DNA from: Phlegmacium glaucopus
Taxonomy: Eukaryota; Basidiomycota; Agaricomycetes; Agaricales; Cortinariaceae
Reading direction: 5' to 3'
NCBI GenBank assembly: GCA_015039465.1
Contig: MU130533.1
Coordinates: 372,001 to 436,000 of the forward strand
DNA length: 64,000 nucleotides
Under the pieces are notes generated by a model. The model made no database searches, was not told the origin of the DNA, and worked only from the letters and a program-made list of their open reading frames with translations. Positions 47,544-58,255 of this stretch are shown here, in pieces (the stretch's first letter is position 1; every line of letters begins with the position of its first letter). The translations under genes were made by a program, and so were the position numbers.

Positions 47544-48341
47544 TTACCAAGGAACTTCCTTGCCAGCCCAGTCCCACAATTTTCCTCTTTGATTCGTCGC
47601 CAGATTTTCGACAACATTCATAAGATTGCTTGCTGCATCCATGGGTTCAAAAAGTTCCATCCTAGCTGCGGACTCCCAAAAACCTCTGCTCAAATCGGTT
47701 TTCACAGTTCCAGGATGAACGCCAACACAAATCGCTTTCGTTTTGTGCTGTTCAAGATATAGATCGAAGGTCTTCACCACTTGATTGAGTGCTGCCTTGG
47801 AAGAGCGGTAAGAGTACCAGCCGCCGCGTTTGTTGTCTTCAATGGAACCCACGCGAGCTGAGACATGAACCCATTTTGCAGGATGCTGTATCAAGTTTTC
47901 ATGTTTGCTCTGCGGAAGGAAACGCGAGAAATGTTTTATGATAAGTAAATGAGAAATGACGTTAATCTGGAAGGTCTCTTGAAGCGCTTGCCAATCCAAG
48001 TCGGAAGGCCGTTTTTCAGGATGGAGGATTCCTCCTGTGATAAAGGCGGTATGGATGAAAGCGTCATCGAGACCTTTCTTCTGAAGTAATTCGGTAAGAT
48101 TGTTTGCAGCTGAGGCAATACTATTCTCGGATGTGAGGTCCAAACGAAGAAGATTTAGCCGAGAGGGGTCGATGCCATCCAACGGCTTTAGAATATGGTC
48201 TTGGACTTCTTTATCTGAGGCTGCGATGCGATGGGTGGCGCAGACAGGAAGATTCGTGGTCCGAAGGAACTGTCGTGTGAGCGCTACGCCAAGGCCACGG
48301 GTCCCGCCTGGAGTTACTAAAACAAATGGGTTTGGCGGCAT
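47544..48341 (-). CDS. Short-chain dehydrogenase/reductase
   Basis: Single-exon SDR of 265 residues. The cofactor motif is TPGGTRGLG (a variant of TGxxxGIG with Pro before the glycines), followed by RLDLTSENSI, the NxxG-region read as HTAFITGG (Asn replaced), and the active-site YSYRSSKAALNQ (Tyr-x3-Lys with YRSSK). VHPGTVKTDLS is the usual loop after strand 6. It ends LWDWAGKEVPW. The closest families are the small bacterial-type and fungal csgA-like SDRs; substrate cannot be predicted. No introns, which is unusual among its neighbours but common for this family. Start at 48341 is the first Met and places the Rossmann motif at residue 10. Confidence 0.85.
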   Translation of the reverse strand: MPPNPFVLVTPGGTRGLGVALTRQFLRTTNLPVCATHRIAASDKEVQDHILKPLDGIDPSRLNLLRLDLTSENSIASAANNLTELLQKKGLDDAFIHTAFITGGILHPEKRPSDLDWQALQETFQINVISHLLIIKHFSRFLPQSKHENLIQHPAKWVHVSARVGSIEDNKRGGWYSYRSSKAALNQVVKTFDLYLEQHKTKAICVGVHPGTVKTDLSRGFWESAARMELFEPMDAASNLMNVVENLATNQRGKLWDWAGKEVPW

Positions 48342-48655
48342 AATTCAACTAGAGTATATGGGCGGGGAGAGTTACTGGGTCAAGGAATGTTCTCTCCTAT
48401 AATGTCTCATCGTTTCCCATTCGTTAGTCGAATCTTATAGCGATCACGTGCATGACTTCAAATGACAAAACTTCGATAGCAGAGATTACAGAATATACAA
48501 GATATTAGCGAAACATGAATTAAGTACACGGTCCACATGAGAAAGAGAAAGTATCTGTAGAACCAAAGATGCGTGAACACTACGGTCAGCTTGAGGCGCT
48601 GGCCCACTGGTGTGTCTCGAGTAGTAATTAAGATTCTCCATCTTACGAAGAACCG
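48342..48655. other. Intergenic spacer with SDR promoter
   Basis: About 310 bases between the SDR start and the stop of the zinc-cluster gene. No coding support; must contain the SDR promoter. No clear TATA box seen on the minus strand. Confidence 0.5.
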
Positions 48656-49514
48656 CTAATCCTCATCCATCTCCTTGATCTTCGCATTGAGGCCCTTCAC
48701 AAGTCCGTTCATCTTTTCGACCTCTTTTGCGATAGAGGATTGAACCCGCTTGATGGATGCTTCCATCTCGGCGACAGTTTTTACAAGCAGGGTACGAGAA
48801 GGTCCAGATCCCGGACCAGACTTGGATAGGCGACGTTTCTTGTTAGCATTCAGTTGTACATCACGTCCATCCTCCTCATCGTCGCTGCCCTCGCCGTCAT
48901 CAGTATTGCCATTCTGCGACGCACTCGGCTTCTCCGGTGCCTTTCGTTTCGGTCTATCTTGCCACTTGGCCAAATCAGAGCCACCTGCACTGATAGGTAG
49001 AGGTTTTGAGGCGCTTGGAACGGCGGCCTTTGGCTGCTTCGGAACTGGAAAGCGAGCGTCGTGAGCCAAGTGCTAGAAGAGCAGCGTAATAGAATGAAAA
49101 GACATACTGGCATGTTTACCCCGCGCTGGACCAGTACTGTTTGAGCACTTCTGTTTCAAACGTTTACAATATTCGCATCGAGCTCCTGCAACGCCTTTGC
49201 AAGTCTTTTTTGTCCGGACACAACGCTCGCATGGATTCGGTGGAAATACAGCAGCTGCAGCCGAGGCCTAAAGGTTTATGAACATCTTAAGCGATTGCGG
49301 AGACATAAAAAAGAGATAATTTTTTTACAATGTTGGACTGGGATTGCGGCGCTGGTAGTTCCTCTTCCGGGTCTGCCTCGGCATCGTCTAAGCCTTTGCC
49401 ATCGTCTCCATTCTGCTTACTGTTACTTTTGAAGACGGCGTTTAAGACCGACGCCAGCCCTCCTGAGGTATTTGGGGGCACAATTTCCAGGCTGACGCTT
49501 CTTGATCTTGACAT
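48656..49514 (-). CDS. Zn2Cys6 zinc-cluster protein
   Basis: Small protein in three exons. The N-terminus MSRSRSVSLEIVPP is followed by an acidic stretch. The second exon carries CERCVRTKKTC..., spacing C-x2-C-x6-C, then C-x2-C and C in KGVAGARCEYCKRLKQKC, the fungal binuclear zinc cluster. The rest is Lys/Pro-rich and acidic (SDDEEDGRDVQ) with a basic patch (NANKKRRLSK). The last 45 residues (TLLVKTVAEMEASIKRVQ..., VEKMNGLVKGLNAKIKE) form a heptad helix for dimerisation. There is no large middle homology region, so it is shorter than most Gal4-type activators. A DNA-binding regulator is likely; targets are unknown. Confidence 0.82.
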
Positions 49515-49786
49515 GTTGGTGGCTGCACTAAATAAGGCTGAGCGTTAACAAGGTCGTTTGAGTAGTAGGAGGATATGACTGACGGACGTTCTGATTCGCT
49601 TGGACGATAGGATTACTCTTATGAAATCTGAGAAAGCGGATCTTTAGTTGTCGTTAGAGACAGCGCTAGGGATTTGGGTAGGGAGCGACAGTGGTGGTGC
49701 GTGCGTTGAGGCGCTTGATGGAACCATGATATTAAGTAATATGGATTAAAACGTTCTCACGATAGTAATTACAATTATTTGTGTTT

Positions 49787-52467
49787 CTATTTGTCAATAA
49801 AGGTCCCTTCCTCTTCGTTCCATCCTAATGTATCAGCCGCGACACCCAACTGCATCAACATTGTCCCCAGACTATGATTGCGCGCCTCGTATCCTGAGGC
49901 GACCGCCTCCTCCGCCTCCTCCTCCTCCTCCTCCTCCTCCTCTTCACTTCGACCAGAAATAGGTACAACATCCCAGCCCCAGTTTCTTTCCCTTTCCTCA
50001 CCTCTCTGTCGCTTCGCATCACCGGAACTCTCCCATCCCCAACTGCCCTCGAAAGTGCGCTTCTTGCCTTTATTACTGCTCCCCCCATCAGAATTCGCAT
50101 TGTCCTTAACCAGATTCCAAACTTCCCAAGCGACTTCCCGTCCAGCTTCAGACCATTTTCTAACGAGACCTTCGAGAACTTCTTCCTGCACGTCTTCTCT
50201 AACTTTCACCGCACGTTTTAGGATCTGCAGTTTGCGTTCCAGTGCCTGTATTGTCGGCGTCAACCTCACCAAGGAACTATCGTCCAAGGCATTTGACACA
50301 GCCAAAGGGGATTTAAATTGGGTTGCAGCTCGTGTTGTTCTATACTTGATTTTGTTGTCCAAAGTCGGCGAGGATAAAGAAGGAACATGCTCCTGACTGG
50401 ATTCGCCCTCTTTTGGCATAGGTGAGCGGGATGTTATCGTGTCTGCCCTCAAATCAGTCGCTGAAGCTTTGGGTTTTGGTTCCACTTTTGGGGCTTGAAG
50501 GACGGGTGAGCGAAAGGGCTGCGCGAGTTTCTTCTGTTGTAGGCGGTGTGCCGCTATAGTCGGGCGTTTCGGATAAGGAATTGCATTCATGGATTTCAAT
50601 CGATGAGCGTCGACGTTAGAGTCAGATTCCCTCGAGAGACCAGCTTTACCCTCGGTATTTCCTGAGAGAGCCATAGTAGCCGACATATTGCTGCTGTTTT
50701 CCGCCGCCCCGGCTGCGACCGTTGACGATTCAACGTTATGGTCCGAAGGAGATGAAATGGGGGCTTGATGCTGCAAAGGTAGGGTAGATACCTCTGGCGA
50801 TATAATACTTTGACTATGCTACGTCGATATTAGTTTCTGACGGTTTGCAAAGAGTTTGGTTCACATACTTGATCAGCGAAGCCTGACAATAGTCCATCCA
50901 TAGAGACATTCTTGAGTTCGCGATGAGTACCAGGAGTTAACAATTCGTTGTTGCTTCTCCGACTTTCTAGTTGGGTATCCTTGACAGGCGATAAAGGCGG
51001 CGATGTGGGGGGTGTTTGAAACGATGGTCCTACTGGACTTGAGCTCGGGATAGGACTCGAACTTGGCATATAAGCTGAGTCTATCGACGGAGATAACGGA
51101 GGGGAAGAAGAGAAATCTTCCTGAATACCCATGCCTTGTGTCTCCAAGTCCTGTTGTTGATATCAAAGAAGTGAGAAATGTCCGGAATACATGTTTAAAC
51201 GTACCGGACTGGGTGTTCGGAATAGGTGTGATTCTAAGTCTTCAGTATGGTCTATTTGGGAAGAAAAGAAATGATCTGGAGCAAAATCTACGAGTGTATT
51301 TTCGTGAGAGCGTTCGGCATGTGATGTTAAAGTTTCATCAGTATCCAATTCGGATCCGGATTCAGCAGTGTTATTATTATATGCAGTGTATGAAGCATGA
51401 GAGAATTTGAGCAAAAGAGGCAGAAATAGAGCAGCTTGTCTTTCTGGCAAGTGAAGAGTAGTAGTAGTTGATTGAAGAAGGTCATCAGAGGTATTCTTGC
51501 AAGGTGCCAACTCGGGAGGCAGCGATGGTTCATGAAAGCGGTCATCGGTGGCGGTGTGATTTAAGATAAGTTGCCTCTGCGCTGAAAGGTGATCCGGTGG
51601 AGACGAAAGAGTGAGAACAGGTTGGAGGTCAGAAACTTCAGACTGCGGCATATCCGAATCCAATGAACCAGTCGTAGCTGCTAGATCGCTACCAGCAAAT
51701 AACCCAGAGTAAGCAGTTGATGCACTGGTGGCTGGCGATTTATTGTCAATTGGAGGATATCCGACGTCGGTGAGTTCATGATCGCCTGGGTAACAGCTTG
51801 GCATATGCTGTCTCGTTGTCTAAAATCATAATGCTACTTCAATGCCTGGAAACGGGTGGGAGCAAGATACATACTTGTCTCGTGACCGCATCAAAACCAT
51901 CCATTATCGCGCATACAGAAGGATTAACAGACGAATTGACATCGGAACGAGAACGTTCAAAAATGTTACAGTCCTCGGCAGGTTGCTGTTTGTTATTCGA
52001 TATGTCAGTGTAAGCGTCAGGACCCGATGTCTGCTTGTAGACATGGTCAGAAAGCAACTGGATGATTTGATATAATATTTTCAGTCAGTCAACGACGGTG
52101 GTATGAGGAAATACTTTGGATGGCAAGCCGTCGGATACACGAGGATAACCAGGAGCATTGACTTGATGTAGTTGTTCGAGACTCAAAAGACTAGAGCTAA
52201 GAGTATCAATCACTCTCATCGTGACAGACGACTTGAATGTATGCGTATAAGAATCGGGCAAAATGTCAATAAATTGACTTTATGTATTTACTTCAGAGGC
52301 TGGGGAATCTCCAAGGCAAGGACCAGACAGCATGCTGTATGACGTCGAAGAAAAATCAGGACATTCAGAAATATCTCAGTATATCACGATGGCAGACACG
52401 TCCTGACGAACCTCAGGTTGACTAGGATGCCTTCATCTGACCGAGGAACAGGTTCATCCAGGTCCAT
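49787..52467 (-). CDS. Sfr1/Mei5-like recombination mediator with long N-terminus
   Basis: Spliced over several exons from MDLDEPVPRSDEGILVNLR (52467) to EEEGTFIDK. Near the C-terminus IQALERKLQILKRAVKVREDVQEEVLEGLVRKWSEAGREVAWEVW resembles the conserved helical end of Sfr1/Mei5/Dds20, partner of Swi5 that stimulates Rad51 and Dmc1 filaments. It is followed by a Trp-rich stretch, a run of about ten Glu and LMQLGVAADTLGWNEEEG. The upstream 600 or so residues are Ser/Pro/Thr-rich and look disordered, with TPPTSPPLSPVK-type phosphosites; typical Sfr1 is near 300 residues. The exon joins at 50776-50877 keep frame, so it reads as one gene. The family call rests on one helical motif and is moderate. 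Confidence 0.6.
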
Positions 52468-52742
52468 GTAAATTTTTGGAAGCGTACAGGCGATGGTCGA
52501 AGTTCAAGTAGTTTCACCACGTGATTTACACACTGACGCGCAAGCTCACTTGCAGACTGCAGTTGTCTCAATCAAAAGGTGCGTCCTGCATTCAGTTCTT
52601 TGCATGTCCTATCTTCTAGATATTCTAGACATTTTGGAGATCCGTTCACGCGATTATGATCACTGTAGCTTTTGTAACAAAGATTTCTTGTTGTACAAAG
52701 GACAAAGGCCTGATGATGATGAAAAAAATCGGCTAGTAAGCT

Positions 52743-53462
52743 TTATTTCTTGCTAGGCTGTGCTCGAATACGACCGTCCCCACGTTCATGTCGTTTCCGA
52801 AGTTTTTCTTGCCGTTTGCTTCCTGAAGGCTCTTTTTCTGTCGGGACTCCTGTAGGTGTTGCTGTCTCTCTCATGCCCAAGATCATGGGTGAAATAACGG
52901 TTATCCAAAGTTTGAAAATAGCATATAATGGAATCTTTCAGACATATAAGTTCAAATCAAAAAAGAAGGGATATTGACAAGGACACACGATCATATATAG
53001 CCACCAAAACCATTCGCCGAAGGCTCCGCTTCCTATTTGGCATGCCCCTATTGCAGACGCGTCAAGGGACAGAGGTGTAATACAGGAGTGAAACCCACAA
53101 GTGACGTATAATATATCAAAACACCATTCCGTCACCCCCTGCTGGCTAAGATCTTCTCCGTACGAAATTAATGTGCCTGTGGTAGGATCGCGTCTCGCTG
53201 TGCCAATTTTGACCAGATATTTGTACAGGAATAGAGCCGGAAGGAATGTGGCAACATAAAGAGCCAGAGAGCCGTTAGATGGAGGCAGAGAACTGCTTCT
53301 AAACAGGAAACGAAATATCAAGGAGATGATGGTCGGCAAGACCATACCAAGCTTCAGAATCTTGACTGTGCTTTCATTTTGATTTGCTGATGCTTCATTA
53401 GATATGTATTAAAAGGTATACAAGTCAAGCTCACCGATACGTTTCGCAGAGGCGTTCGCCAT
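52743..53462 (-). CDS. SND2: SRP-independent ER targeting protein TMEM208/Snd2
   Basis: Small ER membrane protein of the SND targeting route. Exon 1 is short (MANASAKRI), then ANQNESTVKILKLGM. Hydrophobic segments: VLPTIISLIFRFLF, LALYVATFLPALFLYKYLV, CFDILYVTCGFHSCI (partial) and, across an intron, FGEWFWWLYM..IPLYAIFKLW. The C-terminal tail, PTEKEPSGSKRQEKLRKRHERGDGRIRAQP, is the typical basic end. GFGEWFWWLY-IP-YAIFKLW is diagnostic for the family. Three or so exons. Head to head with the SNAPC4-like gene, 127 bp apart. Confidence 0.88.
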
Positions 53463-53589
53463 GACCGGAGCAAGCGTAGGTCTGGAGAAGAATCAAGATA
53501 CTAATTTCACTTACAGTCACCAGCTTTTGCGCCTGTCACGTGGCAGGTTTTCTGTCGCAGGCGATTCGGATTAATGGATTTGGTTCCAG

Positions 53590-56012
53590 ATGACCTCGAC
53601 GACTGTGGCGGACACAAGAAATTTTTCCAGAGAACTGGTGAAAGAGGCTTTGGATGCTAATAAAAGACTTCAGCAAATTCTCACCCAGCGTGCAGAAGAA
53701 CTGGAAGCTGATTTGAAGGAAGCTGACAGTCTGTTGGTCAGCGTTCAATCATTCTTTGGACTTTCATTCCTTCTAACATCGACTCACAAGATAGGATGCT
53801 GCGAGTATAGATGATACTCAAGACGAGCCAGAATCAGAGATTGTGATACCTGGAGCAAAGAAAGCCACAGGTTTATTCCCACTAACCGAGTTTTTGAATC
53901 CGGTATGGCATCACTTGACCCCGGATGAAGAATCAATGGCCTGATCTTATCTTAGGTTTCTCCTTTCTATGACGAAGCAAGTAAAAGGTCGAATTATTTA
54001 ACCGACACTAATGTACATCCTAGTATGCTTGTGGGATTGTCCGCCTCCTTCCTTTCATGACCATTCTTAATTTAGTGAAAGAAAAAGATCTTGAAGTATT
54101 AGCTGATGCTGTTCGACGAGAAAACCAACGGCTTCAAGCGTACAAGTCTCGAACTCAGTGAGTATTCGGTAGTTCTAATTCAATGACGTTTCGGGCATCA
54201 CATGGCTCACATCATCATGGTATTAGAAGTTCACACTCAATGGTAGATTCGCCAATAGACTTGGACAACAATGTCGAGGGCCTTGACTGGACGAGAATTG
54301 CAGAAAGAGTAAGCAGAGCCTTGATCATAACCTTGATACTGTACTAAAGTACCCCATTCTGGTAAAGGTTTCTGATGCATCGTCTGTTAAGAGGACTGCG
54401 ACAGACTGTCGTGTTTGTTGGATTGGAGATAGACACCCCAAAATCAATCATGGTGAATGGGCAGCACCTGAAGTCGCTAAGCTCAATGGACTGGTTTCCG
54501 AGGTTCTCGAGGAGAAGGGCATGGTAGACTGGGTGGAGGTAGCAAAGCAACTTGGGGTATGTTGAGTCTATTACACCTCATATACCAGCACAAGTTGAAG
54601 TTGAAGTCTTTCAGACGAATCGTACACCTCTGGACTGTTTGCGGCATGGACTTCCTCGACAGCGTCACTCTTGGACTACAGATCAAGATCAAAGGCTCAT
54701 AGACTCTGTGAAGTCTTGTGGAATCAGTAACTGGCAGCTTGGTATGCAAATTCTGGGTACTCTGCTCTATATCTAAAAAATTTGTGAATACAGTCGCAAG
54801 GAACGTATCTCCACATGCAACGGCATCTCAATGCCAAAATCGATGGTGCAAATCCTTAGATCCAGCATTGCAACGTGGTAATTGGACGGAAGAAGAAGAT
54901 GATCGTTTGCGCAAAGCTGTGGCGGGATATGGCTCGTCATGGATACAAGTCGCATCAGCCATTCCTGGACGGACGAATGACCAATGTCGGGAAAGGTGGC
55001 ATGAGCATCTCAATATTTCCGCGGAGAAGACGGCATGGACTGAAGCGGAGGACAAGACTTTACTTGAGAAGGTAAAGATAATCGGGAATCGGTGGAAGAC
55101 GATAAGTCTTATGATTGGGAACAACAGAACTGGACCAACCGTAAGTCCCATTATTTGTTACCAAATAATCTCGTTTTTCAAGCCCGTCAGTGTCGACTGC
55201 GCTACGATAAGTTGATGAAATTGCAAAATGCTCGAAATAATGCGACACCTGGACCTTCCCATACTGGACCACAGCCAGTTTCTACAATGCAAGTCTCTGA
55301 GGATGGCTCTTCGTCAACAACACAAACACAATCCTGTTCTCCATCCGTAGAGGCAGCCTTGCCTACCGTTGTAATTAAACCTCGACCGAAAATTCGACCG
55401 ATAGGTAAAGGCAAGGCAAAGGAAACCATCCTTGACCTTGAGCAGAATACTGAACATGTTCTGTCATTACCCGAAAAAGCGGTTGAAATTGCCACAATAG
55501 GCGAAGTTGGTACAACCAGCGAGTCTCAAATCACCGGTAACGGATCGACAACTACGCCTACTGATATGACGACGCCAACAGTGCCAAAACCAAAACCAAA
55601 ACCAGTAACCAGGGCAAAAGGGACATCAGTTGCAGTCGAGAGGGCACCAACGACATCACTGGAGAATGTACAGGCGTCAGGTGCTCCCTCCTCTGACAAT
55701 ATACAGAACAACCCGAGAAGACGATCCAAGAGAAATATTGACACTCGATTGGATGAAGCTCCCATCTCCAAAAAGCGTAAGACGCAGGCGTCAAAGCCAG
55801 GTCCAACTCCAGCTTTAGAGCCAGTAGGCTCCGCCTCGATAGCAGACAACGCTTCTCCCGTTACTAGTGCCCATGAGTTGATGGAAGCTGAACACCAACC
55901 TAGGCCGACTACGAAAAGAACCTTACGAGAACGCAAACTAGCAACCTCTGCAACCTTTGAAGATGTTGGTGAAGTTCCAGTGAAAAGACCAAGAGGTCGG
56001 GCTCGTAAATAG
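53590..56012 (+). CDS. Multi-repeat Myb protein, SNAPC4-like
   Basis: SNAPC4 is the large DNA-binding subunit of SNAPc, which starts snRNA transcription. The N-terminus has a coiled coil (ALDANKRLQQILTQRAEELEADLKEAD). Myb repeats follow in order: a degenerate LDWTRIAERVSDASSVKRTATDCRVCW..HPKINHGEW, then VDWVEVAKQLGTNRTPLDCLRHGL, HSWTTDQDQRLIDSVKSCG..NWQLVARNV..SASQCQNRWCKSLDP, GNWTEEEDDRLRKAVAGYG..WIQVASAIPGRTNDQCRERWHEHL, and AWTEAEDKTLLEKVKIIGNRWKTIS. This order, with HPKIN..EW and RW.KSLDP, matches SNAP190. The C-terminal third is Pro/Thr-rich, with basic signals (NPRRRSKRN, VKRPRGRARK). Many introns; the fifth repeat is split. Other multi-repeat Myb proteins cannot be fully excluded. Confidence 0.82.
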
Positions 56013-56174
56013 CTAATCGCCTGAAGGGTTTCCATTTGCTGCTCTATCTGTGTATTTTATGGTCGAATGTTCTGTTATGAGGAGGAATCCTCCCTAAGTG
56101 GTATTTCAGGTGTCAGATAAAGTAAAGTAAAAAATTGTCTGGACATTATACTCCAGCCAGTATATGTAGTCTCC

Positions 56175-57175
56175 TCATTTTGTTCCGACCTTCCATCGTT
56201 TCCGAGGCTGAGTGCTCATTTCCCAATTCACTATGTGCCCTAACAGTTCTCCGTCCTCCTGGTTCATAGTGTCCTCTGTCGCAAGTAAAAGGCTCTGTAG
56301 AGATTCCTGAACCAGAGCAGCTGTTTTGAGCTTCTTTTCAAGGGATGGAAGTGCAGCTTTCTTGGGGGGCGATGCCTATGAAAACAATATCAAGAATTAT
56401 GTTGTATTGAGATGATTGTGGTAAGAAACGTACGGGAGTCTGTAGATATGTATGTTTCGGCGGGAGATCTGGGAAATAAGATGGAAGACTTTTCAGGGTC
56501 GTAGGTATTGTTGAAGAGGCATCCTCATCGTCTGATGCAAGTAACTCGGGTGAGGGGGACCTTGAGGGTGGTGCTAAGAGGGTCATGGGTCCGGTCGAAG
56601 GGGCAAGAGAACCATGTCCTGAATCATGAATTACAGAGTGAAGCGTTTTGGCTAACAACCATGCATACCGCGCTTTCTTTTTGTTGTTAATATTTTTACC
56701 TTGTATAGATCTTTCGGAGGCAAACCAAAGTCCCCACATGCAAGCAGTAGGTCAGAGGCGATGGCACCTGCGCGGTTGGCAAGGTTGGCATATTCGTGTG
56801 CCCTTTGAAATAGTTGTTGTATTACTAATGTTGGGAAAGATGAGCAGTCTAGGAAGCTGATTTTAAATGCAACGTACATGTAACGAGCTCAACCTCGAGG
56901 CGTTGTACTGCAGGCTGTACTGCTGATTCGAAACCTGAACGCTGCAACTCGAGTGAAATAAGTCTCTGGACTGATTTAGATGCGACCGTAGGTGTGATGG
57001 ACGGCTCCGGAGGATCAGGCGGAGATATTTCTGGAATGGGTGCTGGCTTGAGGTGCTGTGGGTGTTGGAAAGAGGGGAAATAAGGTTGTAACGATGAAGG
57101 TGTTACTGATGGATATTGATTTGGATAATGACTACTGTAGGGGTTGGGAACAGGATCTGGTTGTGGATGGTACAT
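56175..57175 (-). CDS. TAF8: TFIID subunit TAF8
   Basis: Histone-fold subunit of TFIID that pairs with TAF10. A Pro/Tyr/Gln-rich head ([15 protein letters not shown]) is followed by the histone fold: [52 protein letters not shown] and [18 protein letters not shown]. After an intron, [19 protein letters not shown] is the conserved TAF8 C-terminal motif. The tail is AAPPKKA-like ([17 protein letters not shown]) and ends KRWKVGTK. The [11 protein letters not shown] box separates it from TAF3 or SPT7. Four introns or so. Head to head with riboflavin kinase, only 42 bp between the start codons. Confidence 0.92.
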
Positions 57176-57217
57176 GGTGGTGAGAAGATAAGCTTAGAAT
57201 GGTTCAACTCTTATTCT

Positions 57218-57965
57218 ATGCCTCCCACTGCTGCAGAACATGTTGCAAGACACGACGCCCAAGTCAACACTCGTGCTGCCCGTCCGATGATAGTCGGTCC
57301 CGAGACCCCTGAATTTCCTTATCCAATCGCATTGGCTGGTGCTGTTCAGAAAGGGTTTGGAAGGGGCGGAAAGGACTTGGGGTGTCCCACTGGTTCGAGT
57401 TGCCGACCACAATATCTCTCTCGTCTCTAATATACGACTCTTTTTCTACAGCAAATTTACCAGACGATTCTATCTTATCTATCAGCTCTGTTGCAAAAAC
57501 TGGAGTATATTACGGTTATGCCCAGATCATTCCGCCCCCAGAACATGCTGCAGATTTTAGACTGGACGATATCAAGGTTTTACCAATGGTAATGAGCCTT
57601 GGCTGGAACCCATTTTACAAGAATCAACGATTGTCGGCGGTAAATGGATTCTTATAGGACTTTTTGCCCTCTGTCTGAAAATACCTTCATGATTAGGAGA
57701 TACATATCCTACACAACTTCCAATCCGATTTTTACGGCTTTGAAATGAGAGCGCTAGTACTAGGTTACATTCGCCCAGAACTTGATTACATCTCTCGTGG
57801 TGTGTAGGCGATTGTCGACTGTGATTTTGGCCCTTACTGACATTCCCCCCAGAAGCACTGATAGAAGATATTGAGATCGACAAACAGGTTGCATTGAATT
57901 GCCTACAGAGACCAGAATACCAGAAGTATACCAAGGAACCTTCTTTTGTTCTTGCAGATTTATAG
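57218..57965 (+). CDS. FMN1: Riboflavin kinase
   Basis: Phosphorylates riboflavin to FMN with ATP. The domain reads [41 protein letters not shown] (the PTAN loop is formed across the first intron), [30 protein letters not shown], then after an intron [33 protein letters not shown] and [19 protein letters not shown]. The PTAN motif, the GWNP-Y-N segment and the E-HIL---F--DFY box are family hallmarks. It ends PSFVLADL. Monofunctional, without FAD synthetase. Three introns. The upstream spacing to TAF8 is so short that 5' leaders or core promoters must overlap. Confidence 0.93.
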
Positions 57966-58255
57966 AGAGACAAGTGAATGACTATAGATAAAGACTTTAC
58001 TGGCATGTAAAGCTGTTTGGAGTAATCGATTAGATATGTCTGTAACTTTACTATCATAAACTCTCTCTGCTTACAATGGGGACTAAATGATATATCATTT
58101 ATCGATGCCGTGGTGAGTTCTCAAGTCATCGACGAATTTACTCTGGATAACACTACATATGCCAAATATAACCACTACGACTCTCGCTCGATCGGCGGCT
58201 AGTCGGTGGGATTCCCTAGGAGCGAGAGAGAGTAAGTTTCAAGTCGAGAAACACT

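Noticed and set aside
47544..48341. SDR as part of a metabolite cluster
   Set aside because: It stands alone among unrelated genes; no synthase, P450 or transporter genes flank it.
52493..52756. 87-codon plus-strand ORF near the Sfr1-like start
   Set aside because: I compared it with small known proteins such as TFIIH Tfb5 and saw no match; it overlaps the 3' end of the Snd2 gene antisense.
55526..56035. Minus-strand ORF of 169 codons
   Set aside because: Antisense shadow of the Pro/Thr-rich C-terminus of the SNAPC4-like gene.
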